This document shows positions 26,091 through 35,069 of a DNA stretch of 64,000 nucleotides, one piece after another. The notes beneath the pieces were generated by a model. It was not told the DNA's origin and did not search any database. It saw only the letters and a program-made list of their open reading frames with translations. This DNA is from Rickettsiaceae bacterium (GTDB lineage: Bacteria > Pseudomonadota > Alphaproteobacteria > Rickettsiales > Rickettsiaceae): contig JAQSWU010000011.1 of NCBI GenBank assembly GCA_029266475.1, positions 1 to 64,000 of the forward strand. Direction: 5' to 3'. Numbering within the stretch: position 1 is the stretch's first letter; each line of letters starts with the position of its first letter. The translations under genes and the position numbers were made by a program.

Positions 26091-28193
26091 ATGAATAATG
26101 ATAAATTTGATATAATCGTCCAAGACATTCGACTTAATAAGACTAAAGAAAAGCTTTATATATACATATATAATCTAAAGGATCTTCTGGAGATATGCCA
26201 AAGCTTAGAAAAAAATAGTTCCTTAGCAGCATGTCGCCTTTGGAGTAGCACTATAAGTGACGAAGGAGCTATTGCCTTAGCTGAAACATTGAGAAAAAAT
26301 AATTCTTTAATCAAAATGGATCTAAGGAATAATAAAATAGGCAACGAGAGCACTATAGCATTAGCTTCCGCTTTACAAAATAATTATACTCTAAAAAACC
26401 TCAATCTTTCTTATAACAACATAGGCAACGAGGGCGCTATAGCATTAGCTTCCGCTTTGCAAGATAACTATACTCTAAAAAACCTCAATCTTTCTAAAAA
26501 TAACATAGGCATTGAGGGCGCTATAGCTCTTGCCCTAGCATTAGAAAAAAATACTTCTCTAACCAAAATTCATCTTGCTATCAACTATATAAGCGATGAA
26601 GGTGCTAAAGCCCTCGCTCAGACTCTTAAAGTTAATAATCCTCTAACCAAGCTTTCACTAGAAGGGATCAAAATAAATGATGAAGGCGCTATAGCATTAG
26701 CTTTAGCATTAGAAAAGAATACTTCTCTAACTGTTATTTCTCTGTCTAATAATAATGCTGGATACGCAGGAGCCAAGGCTCTAGCAAATGCATTGAAATA
26801 TAATTTTTCTCTAACAAAACTTAATCTTTACGATAATAATTTAGGCGATGAAGGAGCAATAGCCTTGGCTTCTGGTTTGAGTAGTAATAGATCTTTAACA
26901 TGGCTCTATATTGGTTATAATAAAATTGGCAATGAAGGAACTTTAGCATTAGCCGAAGCGTTAAAATATAATTTCTCTCTAAGCGAATTATATCTTGATT
27001 TTAACAAAATAGGCGATGTAGGAGCAGAATCGTTAGCTAAAGCATTAATTTATAATAACTCTTTAGCCAAGCTATCTCTTTATTCTAACAGTATAGGCGA
27101 TATAGGAGCAAAGGCTTTAGCAAATACCATAAAGGATAATAATTGTTTAGTCGAGCTTAACCTTGGGTCAAATAAAATAAAGGCTGAAGGAGCAAAAGTT
27201 CTAGCGATTGGTTTGTATAGTAATAATACTTTAACAAAGATTGATTTTTCTTATGCTAAAACTGGTAAAGAAGTAATAACCCTTGCCGAGGCAATAAAAA
27301 ATAATAAAAAGCTAGCCGAAATTAAGCTTAGTGGAAATAAATTAAGCGCTGCAGGCGCTAAAGCATTAGCTGAAGCATTAATATATAATAAGTCTTTAAC
27401 CAAGCTAAGCCTGAGCGATAACAGTTTAGGCGATGTAGGAGTAAAAGCTTTAGCCAAAGCATTAAAGTATAATTTATCCCTAAAATATATAGAGTTCGAT
27501 AGTAACAAGATTGGCTATGGAGGAATGCATGCTTTAGCGGAGGCATTGAAATATAATAAATCTTTAGCAGAGCTACATCTTACATGTAACATTATAGGCG
27601 ATGAAGAAGCGAAAGCTTTAGCTGAAGGGTTGAAGAAGAATGTATATTTAACAAACCTTGCTATGGACTACGAAAAAATAAGTCATGAAGGCTCAAGTGC
27701 CTTAGCCGCAGCTCTTAAACATAATTATGTAATAATTGAACCTTTAACTTATGGGGATTATATAGATTATCTAGAAAGCGGTATACCCCAATATATATTA
27801 AGGAATCAGCAGCTACTTGATATAGCTTTCTTCCATGCTTATGAATATTTTTTTAATAGAAACAATCAAAATATAGTTATTGGAAAAGTATCACCTAATC
27901 CTATCTCTACCAAAGATATTTTTCTACTAAAAAGACACCATCGTAAAGTTAAATTCAAATTTGCATCAAAAAATTCGAAAAAATATTCAATATTTTACAA
28001 AGAACTTGAAAAATATGAGTTAGAGAATTTCCTAAAACTTAAAGGAATATGCTTAGGAGAAAAATCGAATTTAGGGGACTTAGGTTTTTTTACCAACGAT
28101 ATAAGGTCAGAAATATTTAGTCACTTAGTTGAAAGCGAGCTTGTACCAACTTTAGCGGGTAGAGATCATAATTCATTAGAATCGGAAACCTAG
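26091..28193 (+). CDS. Leucine-rich repeat protein, ribonuclease-inhibitor type
   Basis: A 700-residue protein. After a short N-terminal region, residues about 55-560 form some 17-18 LRRs of 28 residues with the ribonuclease-inhibitor/NLR pattern (LxxLxLxxNxIGDEGAKALAEAL). This is the long, eukaryote-like LRR type, which typically binds proteins on its concave face. The C-terminal part (about 565-700) is different, with a basic stretch LLKRHHRKVKFKFASK and GFFTNDIRSEIFSHL near the end, which faintly resembles an F-box. No signal peptide. It overlaps the convergent recO by 4 bases. A host-interacting role is likely but inferred. Confidence 0.85.
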   Translation: MNNDKFDIIVQDIRLNKTKEKLYIYIYNLKDLLEICQSLEKNSSLAACRLWSSTISDEGAIALAETLRKNNSLIKMDLRNNKIGNESTIALASALQNNYTLKNLNLSYNNIGNEGAIALASALQDNYTLKNLNLSKNNIGIEGAIALALALEKNTSLTKIHLAINYISDEGAKALAQTLKVNNPLTKLSLEGIKINDEGAIALALALEKNTSLTVISLSNNNAGYAGAKALANALKYNFSLTKLNLYDNNLGDEGAIALASGLSSNRSLTWLYIGYNKIGNEGTLALAEALKYNFSLSELYLDFNKIGDVGAESLAKALIYNNSLAKLSLYSNSIGDIGAKALANTIKDNNCLVELNLGSNKIKAEGAKVLAIGLYSNNTLTKIDFSYAKTGKEVITLAEAIKNNKKLAEIKLSGNKLSAAGAKALAEALIYNKSLTKLSLSDNSLGDVGVKALAKALKYNLSLKYIEFDSNKIGYGGMHALAEALKYNKSLAELHLTCNIIGDEEAKALAEGLKKNVYLTNLAMDYEKISHEGSSALAAALKHNYVIIEPLTYGDYIDYLESGIPQYILRNQQLLDIAFFHAYEYFFNRNNQNIVIGKVSPNPISTKDIFLLKRHHRKVKFKFASKNSKKYSIFYKELEKYELENFLKLKGICLGEKSNLGDLGFFTNDIRSEIFSHLVESELVPTLAGRDHNSLESET

Positions 28194-28927
28194 CTTTTAT
28201 AGCGGGAAGTCAAGTATAAAATAAAGTTTTCTCGATGTTTCAATATGTCCTTATTATGTACGTGACTAAAAATATATCTCTCGAAAAAATAGCTGCTTAT
28301 TTTCAGTGCATCAATCATATCTTCAGGTGAAATATCATTAGTTTGTGAGTCTGCGAGAAAGCTTGGTAGTTTTAGTAACTTATCTTGGTAAGGTTTTGCT
28401 GCTTCACTAGAAACCGCCCTACCCGACTTTGGCGACAAAAACTTAAGCTCATGTTCTTGACCAGTTACTGCACATTTGGTAAAATCTAGGCTGTAACCAG
28501 CTTTAGCAAGCAAGAAAAATTCAAACTCGATATATTTCCTAAAGTTAAAACCATCCTTTATAATATCCTCTAAATAAAGACTTATCCGATCATACATTTC
28601 ACCCACATGCTCTCTCTCACGGAATAATATTTCAATTAATGAAAATATACTACTGACAGAAAGCAAGGTTACATAATTTAGCATCAAGATACTGGAAAAA
28701 GCTTTAACAAGCTCCGCTCTAATGGTCCCAACTTGCTCACTAAGCCTCGCTGACCAGGTAAATTCCACCAAATTTCCAGGAAAAAATAGATTACTATTAG
28801 CTTTAGACGCTATATTCTTCACAAAACCTCGGCAGACACCATGTTTCTCGCTAAAAATTTTGACTATACCACTAGCCTCCTGCGACCGCTGCAAGGATAA
28901 CACAAAGCCATTATCTTTTATTTCCAT
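28190..28927 (-). CDS. recO: DNA repair protein RecO
   Basis: A 245-residue protein. The N-terminal OB-fold is visible (DNGFVLSLQRSQEASGIVKI, then GVCRGFVKNIASKA), followed by the helical RecO C domain with FEFFLLAKAGYSLDFTKCAVTG. The zinc-binding cysteines of some RecO proteins are largely missing, as in many alphaproteobacteria. RecO loads RecA on SSB-coated DNA with RecR. It converges with the LRR gene, their stops overlapping by 4 bases. Confidence 0.9.
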   Translation of the reverse strand: MEIKDNGFVLSLQRSQEASGIVKIFSEKHGVCRGFVKNIASKANSNLFFPGNLVEFTWSARLSEQVGTIRAELVKAFSSILMLNYVTLLSVSSIFSLIEILFREREHVGEMYDRISLYLEDIIKDGFNFRKYIEFEFFLLAKAGYSLDFTKCAVTGQEHELKFLSPKSGRAVSSEAAKPYQDKLLKLPSFLADSQTNDISPEDMIDALKISSYFFERYIFSHVHNKDILKHRENFILYLTSRYKS

Positions 28928-28946
28928 ATTGAAATTCTCTTGTTTT

Positions 28947-28961
28947 TTAAGGTTTTTTTAA
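28947..28961. promoter_or_regulatory. CtrA-type box between recO and the solute-binding protein gene
   Basis: TTAA-GGTTTTT-TTAA, 20 bases before the recO ATG and 33 before the divergent gene at 28995. It is made largely of T runs, so a chance match is more likely than for other boxes. Confidence 0.25.
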
Positions 28962-28994
28962 ATAATATAATTATATCATATTAAGGGAGTATAT

Positions 28995-29774
28995 ATGTGC
29001 TTCAAATGGCTTAAAAGAATTAGTTTTGGATTGATTTTATTTTTTTCTTCATCTCTATCTATTTTATCCAAAGAAAAGATTGTTATAGCGGGAGATAAAT
29101 GGTGCCCATATAACTGCGAACCTGGTTCAAATATGCCCGGCTATATGGTTGAAATGGCGCAAGCAATCTTTGCAAAACACAATATTGAAGTTGAATATGT
29201 ATTAAGATCTTGGGATAAAGCGATTGAGGAGGTTAACCAAGGCAAAATCCATGGCGTAATTGGCGCTTCCTTCGATGAAAATTCTGAACTAGTTTATCCT
29301 ACCGTACCACAAGCCTATGGTATTAATTCAGCTTTCACCTTAGAGGATAGCAAATGGAAATATGACGGGATAAAGTCACTTAAAGATCTTAAAATAGGCT
29401 TAATACTTGGCTATAAGTACCCCGAAGATATAGGGAATTTTATTTTTAACAACTTACCAAAAACACCTGAATCATTTATTTTCGAAGGTGGAGAAAATGC
29501 AGTTAGAGAACAAATTAAGAATCTACTTAACAAAAAGATAGACGTATACTTTGAAAATGAGTATGTTATGGCGCATGAAATGAAGCTTGAAAATGGTCCA
29601 AGATTACGTAACGCTGGCCAGATAGGTAATGAGCTTGATAAATTATATATAGCATTCTCGCCAAAGCTTAAAAAATCCTACACTTACGCTAAAATTCTAT
29701 CTGATGGGATGGAAGAGTTTAGGAATTCAGGCAAGCTCGCTGAGCTTTACAAAAAATACGGTTTAAGCAACTAG
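28995..29774 (+). CDS. Periplasmic solute-binding protein (SBP family 3)
   Basis: A 259-residue family 3 extracellular solute-binding protein. The Sec signal peptide is at about 1-25 (KRISFGLILFFSSSLSILS). The mature part begins KEKIVIAGDKWCPYNCEPGS, with GYMVEMAQAIFAKHNIEVEY and the usual two-lobed pattern. The family mainly binds amino acids for ABC importers; no permease genes adjoin it. The start WCPYN resembles the ABC-less group of such proteins, so it may serve another transporter or a sensor. AAGGGAG precedes the ATG. It is followed after 6 bases by the carbonic anhydrase-like gene. Confidence 0.85.
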   Translation: MCFKWLKRISFGLILFFSSSLSILSKEKIVIAGDKWCPYNCEPGSNMPGYMVEMAQAIFAKHNIEVEYVLRSWDKAIEEVNQGKIHGVIGASFDENSELVYPTVPQAYGINSAFTLEDSKWKYDGIKSLKDLKIGLILGYKYPEDIGNFIFNNLPKTPESFIFEGGENAVREQIKNLLNKKIDVYFENEYVMAHEMKLENGPRLRNAGQIGNELDKLYIAFSPKLKKSYTYAKILSDGMEEFRNSGKLAELYKKYGLSN

Positions 29775-29780
29775 TAGAAA

Positions 29781-30296
29781 ATGAAAATTTTAAGTTACCG
29801 TGATAAGAAACCTAGAATAGATGATAGCGCCTTCATAGCTGAGGGCGCTATCATTATTGGTGATGTAACCATTGCTGCTGAGTCAAGCGTCTGGTTCAAT
29901 TCTGTTATACGCGGTGATGTGGCAAGGATTGAAATTGGAAGGGCGACTAATATTCAAGATGGCACTATTATCCACGTCTCCCGCAATGATGGGCCTACTC
30001 TAATTGGCAACCGCGTAACGATTGGACATAGAGCCGTAATCCATGCTTGCACAATATATGATGAAGCTTTTATCGGCATGTCGGCAACTATACTTGATAA
30101 AGCTATAATCGAACCTCAAGGCTTTATTGCCGCCGGCGCACTGTTAAGCCCAGGAAAAATCGTAAAATCTCGTGAATTATGGGCTGGCGTTCCAGCTAAG
30201 TTTATCCGGCACCTGAATCAAGATGAAATAGATTATCTAGCAAAATCTAGTGACAATTATGTGAAACTTGCCTTAGATTATGCTTCGTTTATTTGA
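29781..30296 (+). CDS. Gamma-carbonic anhydrase family protein
   Basis: A 171-residue left-handed beta-helix protein of hexapeptide repeats. The metal-binding histidines are in IIHVSRND (H about 70), IGHRAVIHACTI (two His), and the family motif WFNSVIRGDVARIEIG comes before them. Relatives include YrdA and PaaY; not all have carbonic anhydrase activity. It ends with TGA, and a family A repeat begins at the stop codon itself. Probably co-transcribed with the solute-binding protein gene. Confidence 0.9.
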   Translation: MKILSYRDKKPRIDDSAFIAEGAIIIGDVTIAAESSVWFNSVIRGDVARIEIGRATNIQDGTIIHVSRNDGPTLIGNRVTIGHRAVIHACTIYDEAFIGMSATILDKAIIEPQGFIAAGALLSPGKIVKSRELWAGVPAKFIRHLNQDEIDYLAKSSDNYVKLALDYASFI

Positions 30297-30420
30297 AATT
30301 CTGCTGCGAGTTGGTATATAGGTTCGGTTTTAATCCTTATGTACTTATAAGTAGACTGCGGTTCTGCGTTCTAAGCCCACTTCTAATACCTACCATAAGC
30401 GAGTCTCTAAAGAAGTCTAT
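30296..30420. repeat. Family A dispersed element, copy 5 (left end missing)
   Basis: CTGCTGCGAGTTGGTATATA, GGTTCGGTTTT, TTATGTACTTATAAGTAGAC, GCGGTTCTGCGTTCTAAG and AAAGAAGTCTA. The first 20 or so bases of the full element are replaced by the end of the carbonic anhydrase-like gene. Confidence 0.75.
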
Positions 30421-30500
30421 TTACGATAGCTTGAGCTCTATAGGTATTTAAGTCAAGCTAGTTGATCACAAAAAGGTTAATATACTAACCTTTTTTACAA

Positions 30501-30546
30501 CCCTTCAACCTTAAGTTGTATTTTTTGACCCCTCCCCTAATTTTTT
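30501..30546. repeat. C-tract element, family E
   Basis: CCTTCAACCTTAAGTTGTAT, then TTTTTTGACCCCTCCCC and TAATTTTTT, downstream of cheY. The C tract is interrupted by a T in this copy. Confidence 0.6.
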
Positions 30547-30566
30547 CTTATTTAAGGAGTCGAAAA

Positions 30567-30938
30567 TTAGCCAGTTATAATTCCAGTTTGTATAAGCTTA
30601 TCTTTCAAAATCATTTCATCAAATGGCTTCATAATATATTCACTGGCGCCTGATTGTAGTGCAGCTTGAATTTTATCAAGCTCATTTTCAGTTGTACAGA
30701 CAATAACAACGACTCCAGGGTTTGCGCCGTTCTGCTTAAAAGCTTTAAGGAACTCAATCCCGGTCATAACTGGCATATTCCAATCAAGAATGATAAAATT
30801 AGGTAATTGTTTTGCGCACTCTTCAAGCGCAACTTGGCCATTTTCAGCCTCCCTGCAAGTGATGCTAAATTTCTCAAGCATTTGCTTAATTGCTTTTCGT
30901 ATCACCGGTGAATCATCGACTATTAAAGCATTTTTCAT
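30567..30938 (-). CDS. cheY: Chemotaxis response regulator CheY
   Basis: A 123-residue single receiver domain. The acidic pocket is D8/D9 (LIVDDS), the phosphorylation site D52 (IILDWNMP), T83 (CTTEN) and K104 (YIMKPFD). When phosphorylated by CheA, CheY binds the flagellar switch. It is the last gene of the minus-strand cluster chpT-cheA-cheW-cheY, 27 bases after cheW. All conserved residues are intact. No flagellar gene is in the window. Confidence 0.9.
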   Translation of the reverse strand: MKNALIVDDSPVIRKAIKQMLEKFSITCREAENGQVALEECAKQLPNFIILDWNMPVMTGIEFLKAFKQNGANPGVVVIVCTTENELDKIQAALQSGASEYIMKPFDEMILKDKLIQTGIITG

Positions 30939-30965
30939 TCTTATTCTCTTTAAAAATTAATCTAT

Positions 30966-31439
30966 CTACTTAGCCATAGAATTTTTCTTAGGAAGTAATT
31001 TCTCTATATCAACAATAATTAGAAGTTTATCTTTTAAGGTAAAGATACCTTGCGATAATTCTTTCCACTGTGGATTTAAGTTATTAGGGTTAGATTGCAA
31101 GTCTTTATTATTGAGATTTAAAACATCACCTACATCATCAATAATCAAGCTATATAGCTCATCCTCAAACTCTATAACGACACTCATATGACTTGAAACA
31201 TCGTTAGTTGCGTTTAAGCCTAATATTACTTTAAAATCAATTGCTGTTACTATCCTACCCCTAAGATTTAAGGAACCACTTACTAATTTTGGCGCAAGAG
31301 GCACAGGCTCAATCTCTAAAGGGTTAAGCACATCTCTAACATATTTTACTGGTATACCAAAGTAATAATTATCCACCTTAACTTCAAGGTAATAATTTAT
31401 TTCTTGGTCGTTCCGTAATTGATTTCCCTGTTTAGCCAT
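30966..31439 (-). CDS. cheW: Chemotaxis coupling protein CheW
   Basis: A 157-residue CheW domain: NYYFGIPVKYVRDVLNPLEI, APKLVSGSLNLRGRIVTAID and YSLIIDDVGDVLNL. It links receptors such as the one at 62102-63802 to CheA. It starts 3 bases after the cheA stop, so translation is probably coupled. Confidence 0.95.
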   Translation of the reverse strand: MAKQGNQLRNDQEINYYLEVKVDNYYFGIPVKYVRDVLNPLEIEPVPLAPKLVSGSLNLRGRIVTAIDFKVILGLNATNDVSSHMSVVIEFEDELYSLIIDDVGDVLNLNNKDLQSNPNNLNPQWKELSQGIFTLKDKLLIIVDIEKLLPKKNSMAK

Positions 31440-31442
31440 ATA

Positions 31443-34070
31443 TTACCTTCCACTCAAATCTGTTAGTACGCGAGCTAGCTCATCATGGTTGGTTTTAGAT
31501 ACGCAAGCAGTAAAACCAAGTTCTTCAAAATTATATTTTACTTTTTCTGAAACATTTGAAGATAGAGCGATTATCGGTACTAAGTTTTCTGATTTATTCT
31601 TAGTATAAGCTTCTGCAAATTCTATTCCTGACATACCAGGCATATTCAAGTCTGTAATTATGATATTATAACTCTCAGGACTATTTAGTAGCTCTAAAGC
31701 TTTATTAGCTCTATCGACAGAAGTAACCTTATAACCTAATTTTTCAAGTGTTGGCGGCATAAATTTTCTAAAAAAGGCGCTATCATCAATTAAAAGTATA
31801 TGAGGTTTTTTCTTGATACTCTCTAATTTAATTGCATCGGTTGCTATATCTTTAAAGAACATCTGCTCAAATAAAGCTGGAACATCAATTAAATCGGTTG
31901 TATGGCCACCAATCACAATTGACCCAAGAGAAAGTGGCATATCGTTTTTAGTAAATGCTTTAACATCCTCTTCTACGATATCAATGATCTCTTTTACGAT
32001 TATTCCAATCATCTTATCACCATCAATGAATACCGCGCACTGCAGCGAAGAATTATTAGGCCATTCCATTTCATCTAAATTTACTAAATGCATGAAATTA
32101 TCACGATATTGTACTACTTTACGATTTCCAGATAACTCAATATCCTTTACCTCAACCTTCTCAAGCCTTGCAACTAATTCGAGAGGTACTGCTATTCTTT
32201 TGCCACTAAACTGATTCATAATCAGGAAGCTTGAGAGATTCTGACTCTCTGCAATCTTAGCTTTATCAAGTTTTGGTATATTATCTATATTTGAAGAAGA
32301 TTTAATATTTGCAACAATCTTAAGAATGCTGGCCATTTCTAGAATCATTATAACAGAACCATCACCTAGAAGCGTGCTTCCACTATAAACATCAATTGTT
32401 TTTAAAACTGGTGCTACTGGTTTGACCACTATTTCTTCAGTGTCGTATATTTTATCAACTAATATACCGAAATCTGTTCCATTAATTTCGCAAACAACAA
32501 CGTAAGAACATTTCTTTAACTGCTCCTCTGCATTAAAACCAATGCCAAGTATACTATTTAAAGAAAGCAACGGTAGCAGCTTACCTCTAAGGCGGAGGAC
32601 AAGGTTGTTATTAAGATTTTCAAGCTTATAAGCTGATCTCTCCCCTACCCGTACCATTTCAATAATATTAATTTGCGGAATACCAAATTTACGGCCAGAA
32701 GCTCCAACAATCAATACTGACATGATGGCAAGTGTAAGCGGAATCTTTATTACCATTGTCGAACCTTTACCGAATTCAGATCTAAGCTCAACAGTACCGC
32801 TGATCTTTTCAATATTAGTCTTAACTACATCCATACCAACACCGCGGCCAGATACTGCAGTTACTTTCTCTGCTGTCGAAAACCCAGGAAGAAAAATAAA
32901 TTGCATTATCTGCTGGTCACTAATATTTACCGAATCGCTTTCCTGGATTAACCCTCTCTCAACAGCCTTTTGTCTTATTTTTGCTACATCAAGACCTTTC
33001 CCATCATCCTCAATTTCTATTATAATATGTCCGCCTTGATGATAAGCTTTAAGAGTAACTCTTCCAACCTCAGGTTTCCCAATTTTTTTTCTTACCTCTG
33101 GTAGCTCTATACCATGATCAATTGAATTCCTAACCATATCGGTTAAAGGATCTTTTATGCTCTCAATCAATTGGCGATCTAGTTCAGTTTCACCACCTAT
33201 TTTACATAACTCTACCTTTTTCCCGAGTTCTATTGAAAGGTCCCTAACAAGACGAGTAAAAGGAGCCCAAGTATTCTCAATTGGCTGCATCCTTGTTTTC
33301 ATTACTTTTTCTTGTAGCTCTGAAGTAATATGGTTTAGTCTTTGTATTGAAGTTGAAAATTTGCTTACATCATTAGTGTTTTTACGCATAAGCTGTTGCA
33401 GCTGATTCCTTGTTAAGACAAGCTCACTAACAAACTGCATTATGCCTTCAAGCACATTTAAATTAACTCGAATAGTTTGATTCACAACGCTGCTTGCTTT
33501 CTGCGCTTCGCCTTTATTTTCAGTTGCGGCAGCCTTAACATCATTTTGTACCAATCCATTATCTTTAGGCGCATCCATAACAGCTACTTCTGTGACGGTA
33601 GCAGCTTCAGCTTTACTTTCTTGACTAGCATTTGTTGCTGCTACTGCTTCTGTTTTTGGATTAGCTTCGATACTTACAGGGGAAGAAGCGCCTTTTAGCG
33701 CTTGCTCTAAGCGTGAAAGTAATACGCTATCGTCACCTTGAGGCTCTTGAGAATGCGTTTCGATATAAGTTAAAATACCTTTGATTATATCTAATACTTC
33801 AAGTATTAAAGAAATCTTCTGCTGATCAACTGGGAGCTCTTTATCGCGGATTTTACCTAAAATATTTTCACCTGAATGCGCTATTTTTTCTAATCGTGAT
33901 AAACCTAAAAATCCACAGGTACCCTTAATGGTATGCATAACCCTAAAGATTTTACCGATCAACTGCTCATCATTCGGATTATGTTCAAGCGAAACTAAAC
34001 TCTCATCTAACTCATTTAGATTCTCATTAGTCTCTGTCAAAAACTCTTTAAGTAAATCATCCATCTTCAC
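31443..34070 (-). CDS. cheA: Hybrid chemotaxis histidine kinase CheA with C-terminal receiver
   Basis: An 875-residue kinase. In order: Hpt domain (1-110; phosphorylated H46 in VMHTIKGTCGF), a linker rich in Ala/Glu (130-185), the dimerisation helices (about 195-265, VNLNVLEGIMQFVSELVLTR), an HATPase domain (about 270-450) with GRGVGMDVVKTNIEKISG, a CheW-like domain (about 455-590), a second CheW-like domain (about 610-730), and a receiver domain (about 753-875; phospho-acceptor D807 in TDLNMPGMSG). Ordinary flagellar CheA lacks both the second CheW-like part and the receiver. No CheY-binding P2 domain is apparent. The receiver may be a phosphate sink or feed ChpT. Confidence 0.95.
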   Translation of the reverse strand: MKMDDLLKEFLTETNENLNELDESLVSLEHNPNDEQLIGKIFRVMHTIKGTCGFLGLSRLEKIAHSGENILGKIRDKELPVDQQKISLILEVLDIIKGILTYIETHSQEPQGDDSVLLSRLEQALKGASSPVSIEANPKTEAVAATNASQESKAEAATVTEVAVMDAPKDNGLVQNDVKAAATENKGEAQKASSVVNQTIRVNLNVLEGIMQFVSELVLTRNQLQQLMRKNTNDVSKFSTSIQRLNHITSELQEKVMKTRMQPIENTWAPFTRLVRDLSIELGKKVELCKIGGETELDRQLIESIKDPLTDMVRNSIDHGIELPEVRKKIGKPEVGRVTLKAYHQGGHIIIEIEDDGKGLDVAKIRQKAVERGLIQESDSVNISDQQIMQFIFLPGFSTAEKVTAVSGRGVGMDVVKTNIEKISGTVELRSEFGKGSTMVIKIPLTLAIMSVLIVGASGRKFGIPQINIIEMVRVGERSAYKLENLNNNLVLRLRGKLLPLLSLNSILGIGFNAEEQLKKCSYVVVCEINGTDFGILVDKIYDTEEIVVKPVAPVLKTIDVYSGSTLLGDGSVIMILEMASILKIVANIKSSSNIDNIPKLDKAKIAESQNLSSFLIMNQFSGKRIAVPLELVARLEKVEVKDIELSGNRKVVQYRDNFMHLVNLDEMEWPNNSSLQCAVFIDGDKMIGIIVKEIIDIVEEDVKAFTKNDMPLSLGSIVIGGHTTDLIDVPALFEQMFFKDIATDAIKLESIKKKPHILLIDDSAFFRKFMPPTLEKLGYKVTSVDRANKALELLNSPESYNIIITDLNMPGMSGIEFAEAYTKNKSENLVPIIALSSNVSEKVKYNFEELGFTACVSKTNHDELARVLTDLSGR

Positions 34071-34093
34071 CCTCCCAGTAAAGATCTATATAA

Positions 34094-34732
34094 TTAAGAT
34101 TGCTCTATTATATAGTCTATTTGTTTATCTCTTATATTAATTTCTATATTTGCATGCAATTTCTCTGCCAATTGCCTCGTGTAATAAGTATGAATATTAG
34201 TCGTGCTAATAATTATATTATTAAACACACCCTGCAGAAGGGCGTTTTTCTCATCATCAACCTTTAAATTATCACCCAAAGCACTAAAAATAATTCTTTT
34301 TTTCTGGTCTTTCTCTTCAATTACTAATCTTATCGACCCGCCATGTATCAAACTTCCCATAGCAATTACAATAAAGCAATATAGTAACTTACAACTATTT
34401 ATATCGATAAAGACGTTAGGTACATGCATATATTTCTCATTGAAATCAAGCTTTACTTTGGTACTTTCAAGAAAATCATCACTTAACTTCTTAAACTCTC
34501 TTAAATCAGCTTCTCCTTGCGATTTAGCAATACCATAAGCTTGCCTGTAAAACATTAGCCTACTTATCGCTTGTTTAGCGCTAACTTTAACAAGCTCGAT
34601 TGCCTTTTGCTGCATAGCGTCATTTGTCTCTTCAAGAAACTCAACACCATTGCTTATAGCACCTAGAGTCCCTGCCAGCTCATGACAAAACTTAGCATTT
34701 AAATATTGCGCTAACTCTATATCCTTTATCAT
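34094..34732 (-). CDS. chpT: ChpT-like histidine phosphotransferase
   Basis: A 212-residue protein with the ChpT pattern: LNAKFCHELAGTLGAISNGV, phospho-acceptor His at H17, and a degenerate ATPase-like C-terminal domain without nucleotide-binding motifs. In Caulobacter and relatives ChpT passes phosphate from CckA to CtrA and CpdR. Here it heads the che cluster, 23 bases before cheA. It could instead be a phosphotransfer partner of the CheA receiver. CckA and CtrA are not in the window. Confidence 0.8.
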   Translation of the reverse strand: MIKDIELAQYLNAKFCHELAGTLGAISNGVEFLEETNDAMQQKAIELVKVSAKQAISRLMFYRQAYGIAKSQGEADLREFKKLSDDFLESTKVKLDFNEKYMHVPNVFIDINSCKLLYCFIVIAMGSLIHGGSIRLVIEEKDQKKRIIFSALGDNLKVDDEKNALLQGVFNNIIISTTNIHTYYTRQLAEKLHANIEINIRDKQIDYIIEQS

Positions 34733-35069
34733 TACTTCCTCATAAATCTGTTAAAAATGTCTAAAACTAATCCTAGTTTTTTCAAAAACTTAGGCTTTTA
34801 AGATATTTTACGTTCTAAAACGTATTCTCTTCCGCCTAATATACCCTAAATTGCAAAAATACCAATTCCATTTTTTTACTTAAAGGTAAGTTTTTTACTT
34901 TTGCGCCCCTCCAACAATTTGCTCAATTATATACAAATTCTAGTAATTTAGAATAGCGAGCTAACATTTTTACCAGTTATTTACTTCTCTCAAAGCGCTG
35001 AAAAGACTTTGATCAAAATATATTTTATACAATAAGGGTTAATGAATTATTAAATAAAAGGAAGGTTTT
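34733..35069. other. Spacer upstream of the che cluster
   Basis: About 340 bases without a gene. It contains a small inverted repeat near 34808-34830 (ACGTTCTAAAACGT) and, at its far end, a perfect CtrA-type box (35039-35053). The cluster promoter should be here, but no sigma-70 boxes are convincing. Confidence 0.5.
35039..35053. promoter_or_regulatory. CtrA-type box in the che cluster leader
   Basis: TTAA-TGAATTA-TTAA, about 307 bases upstream of the chpT ATG and just downstream of the TrmJ-like gene. Perfect spacing; the long distance to chpT makes direct promoter control less certain. Confidence 0.35.
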
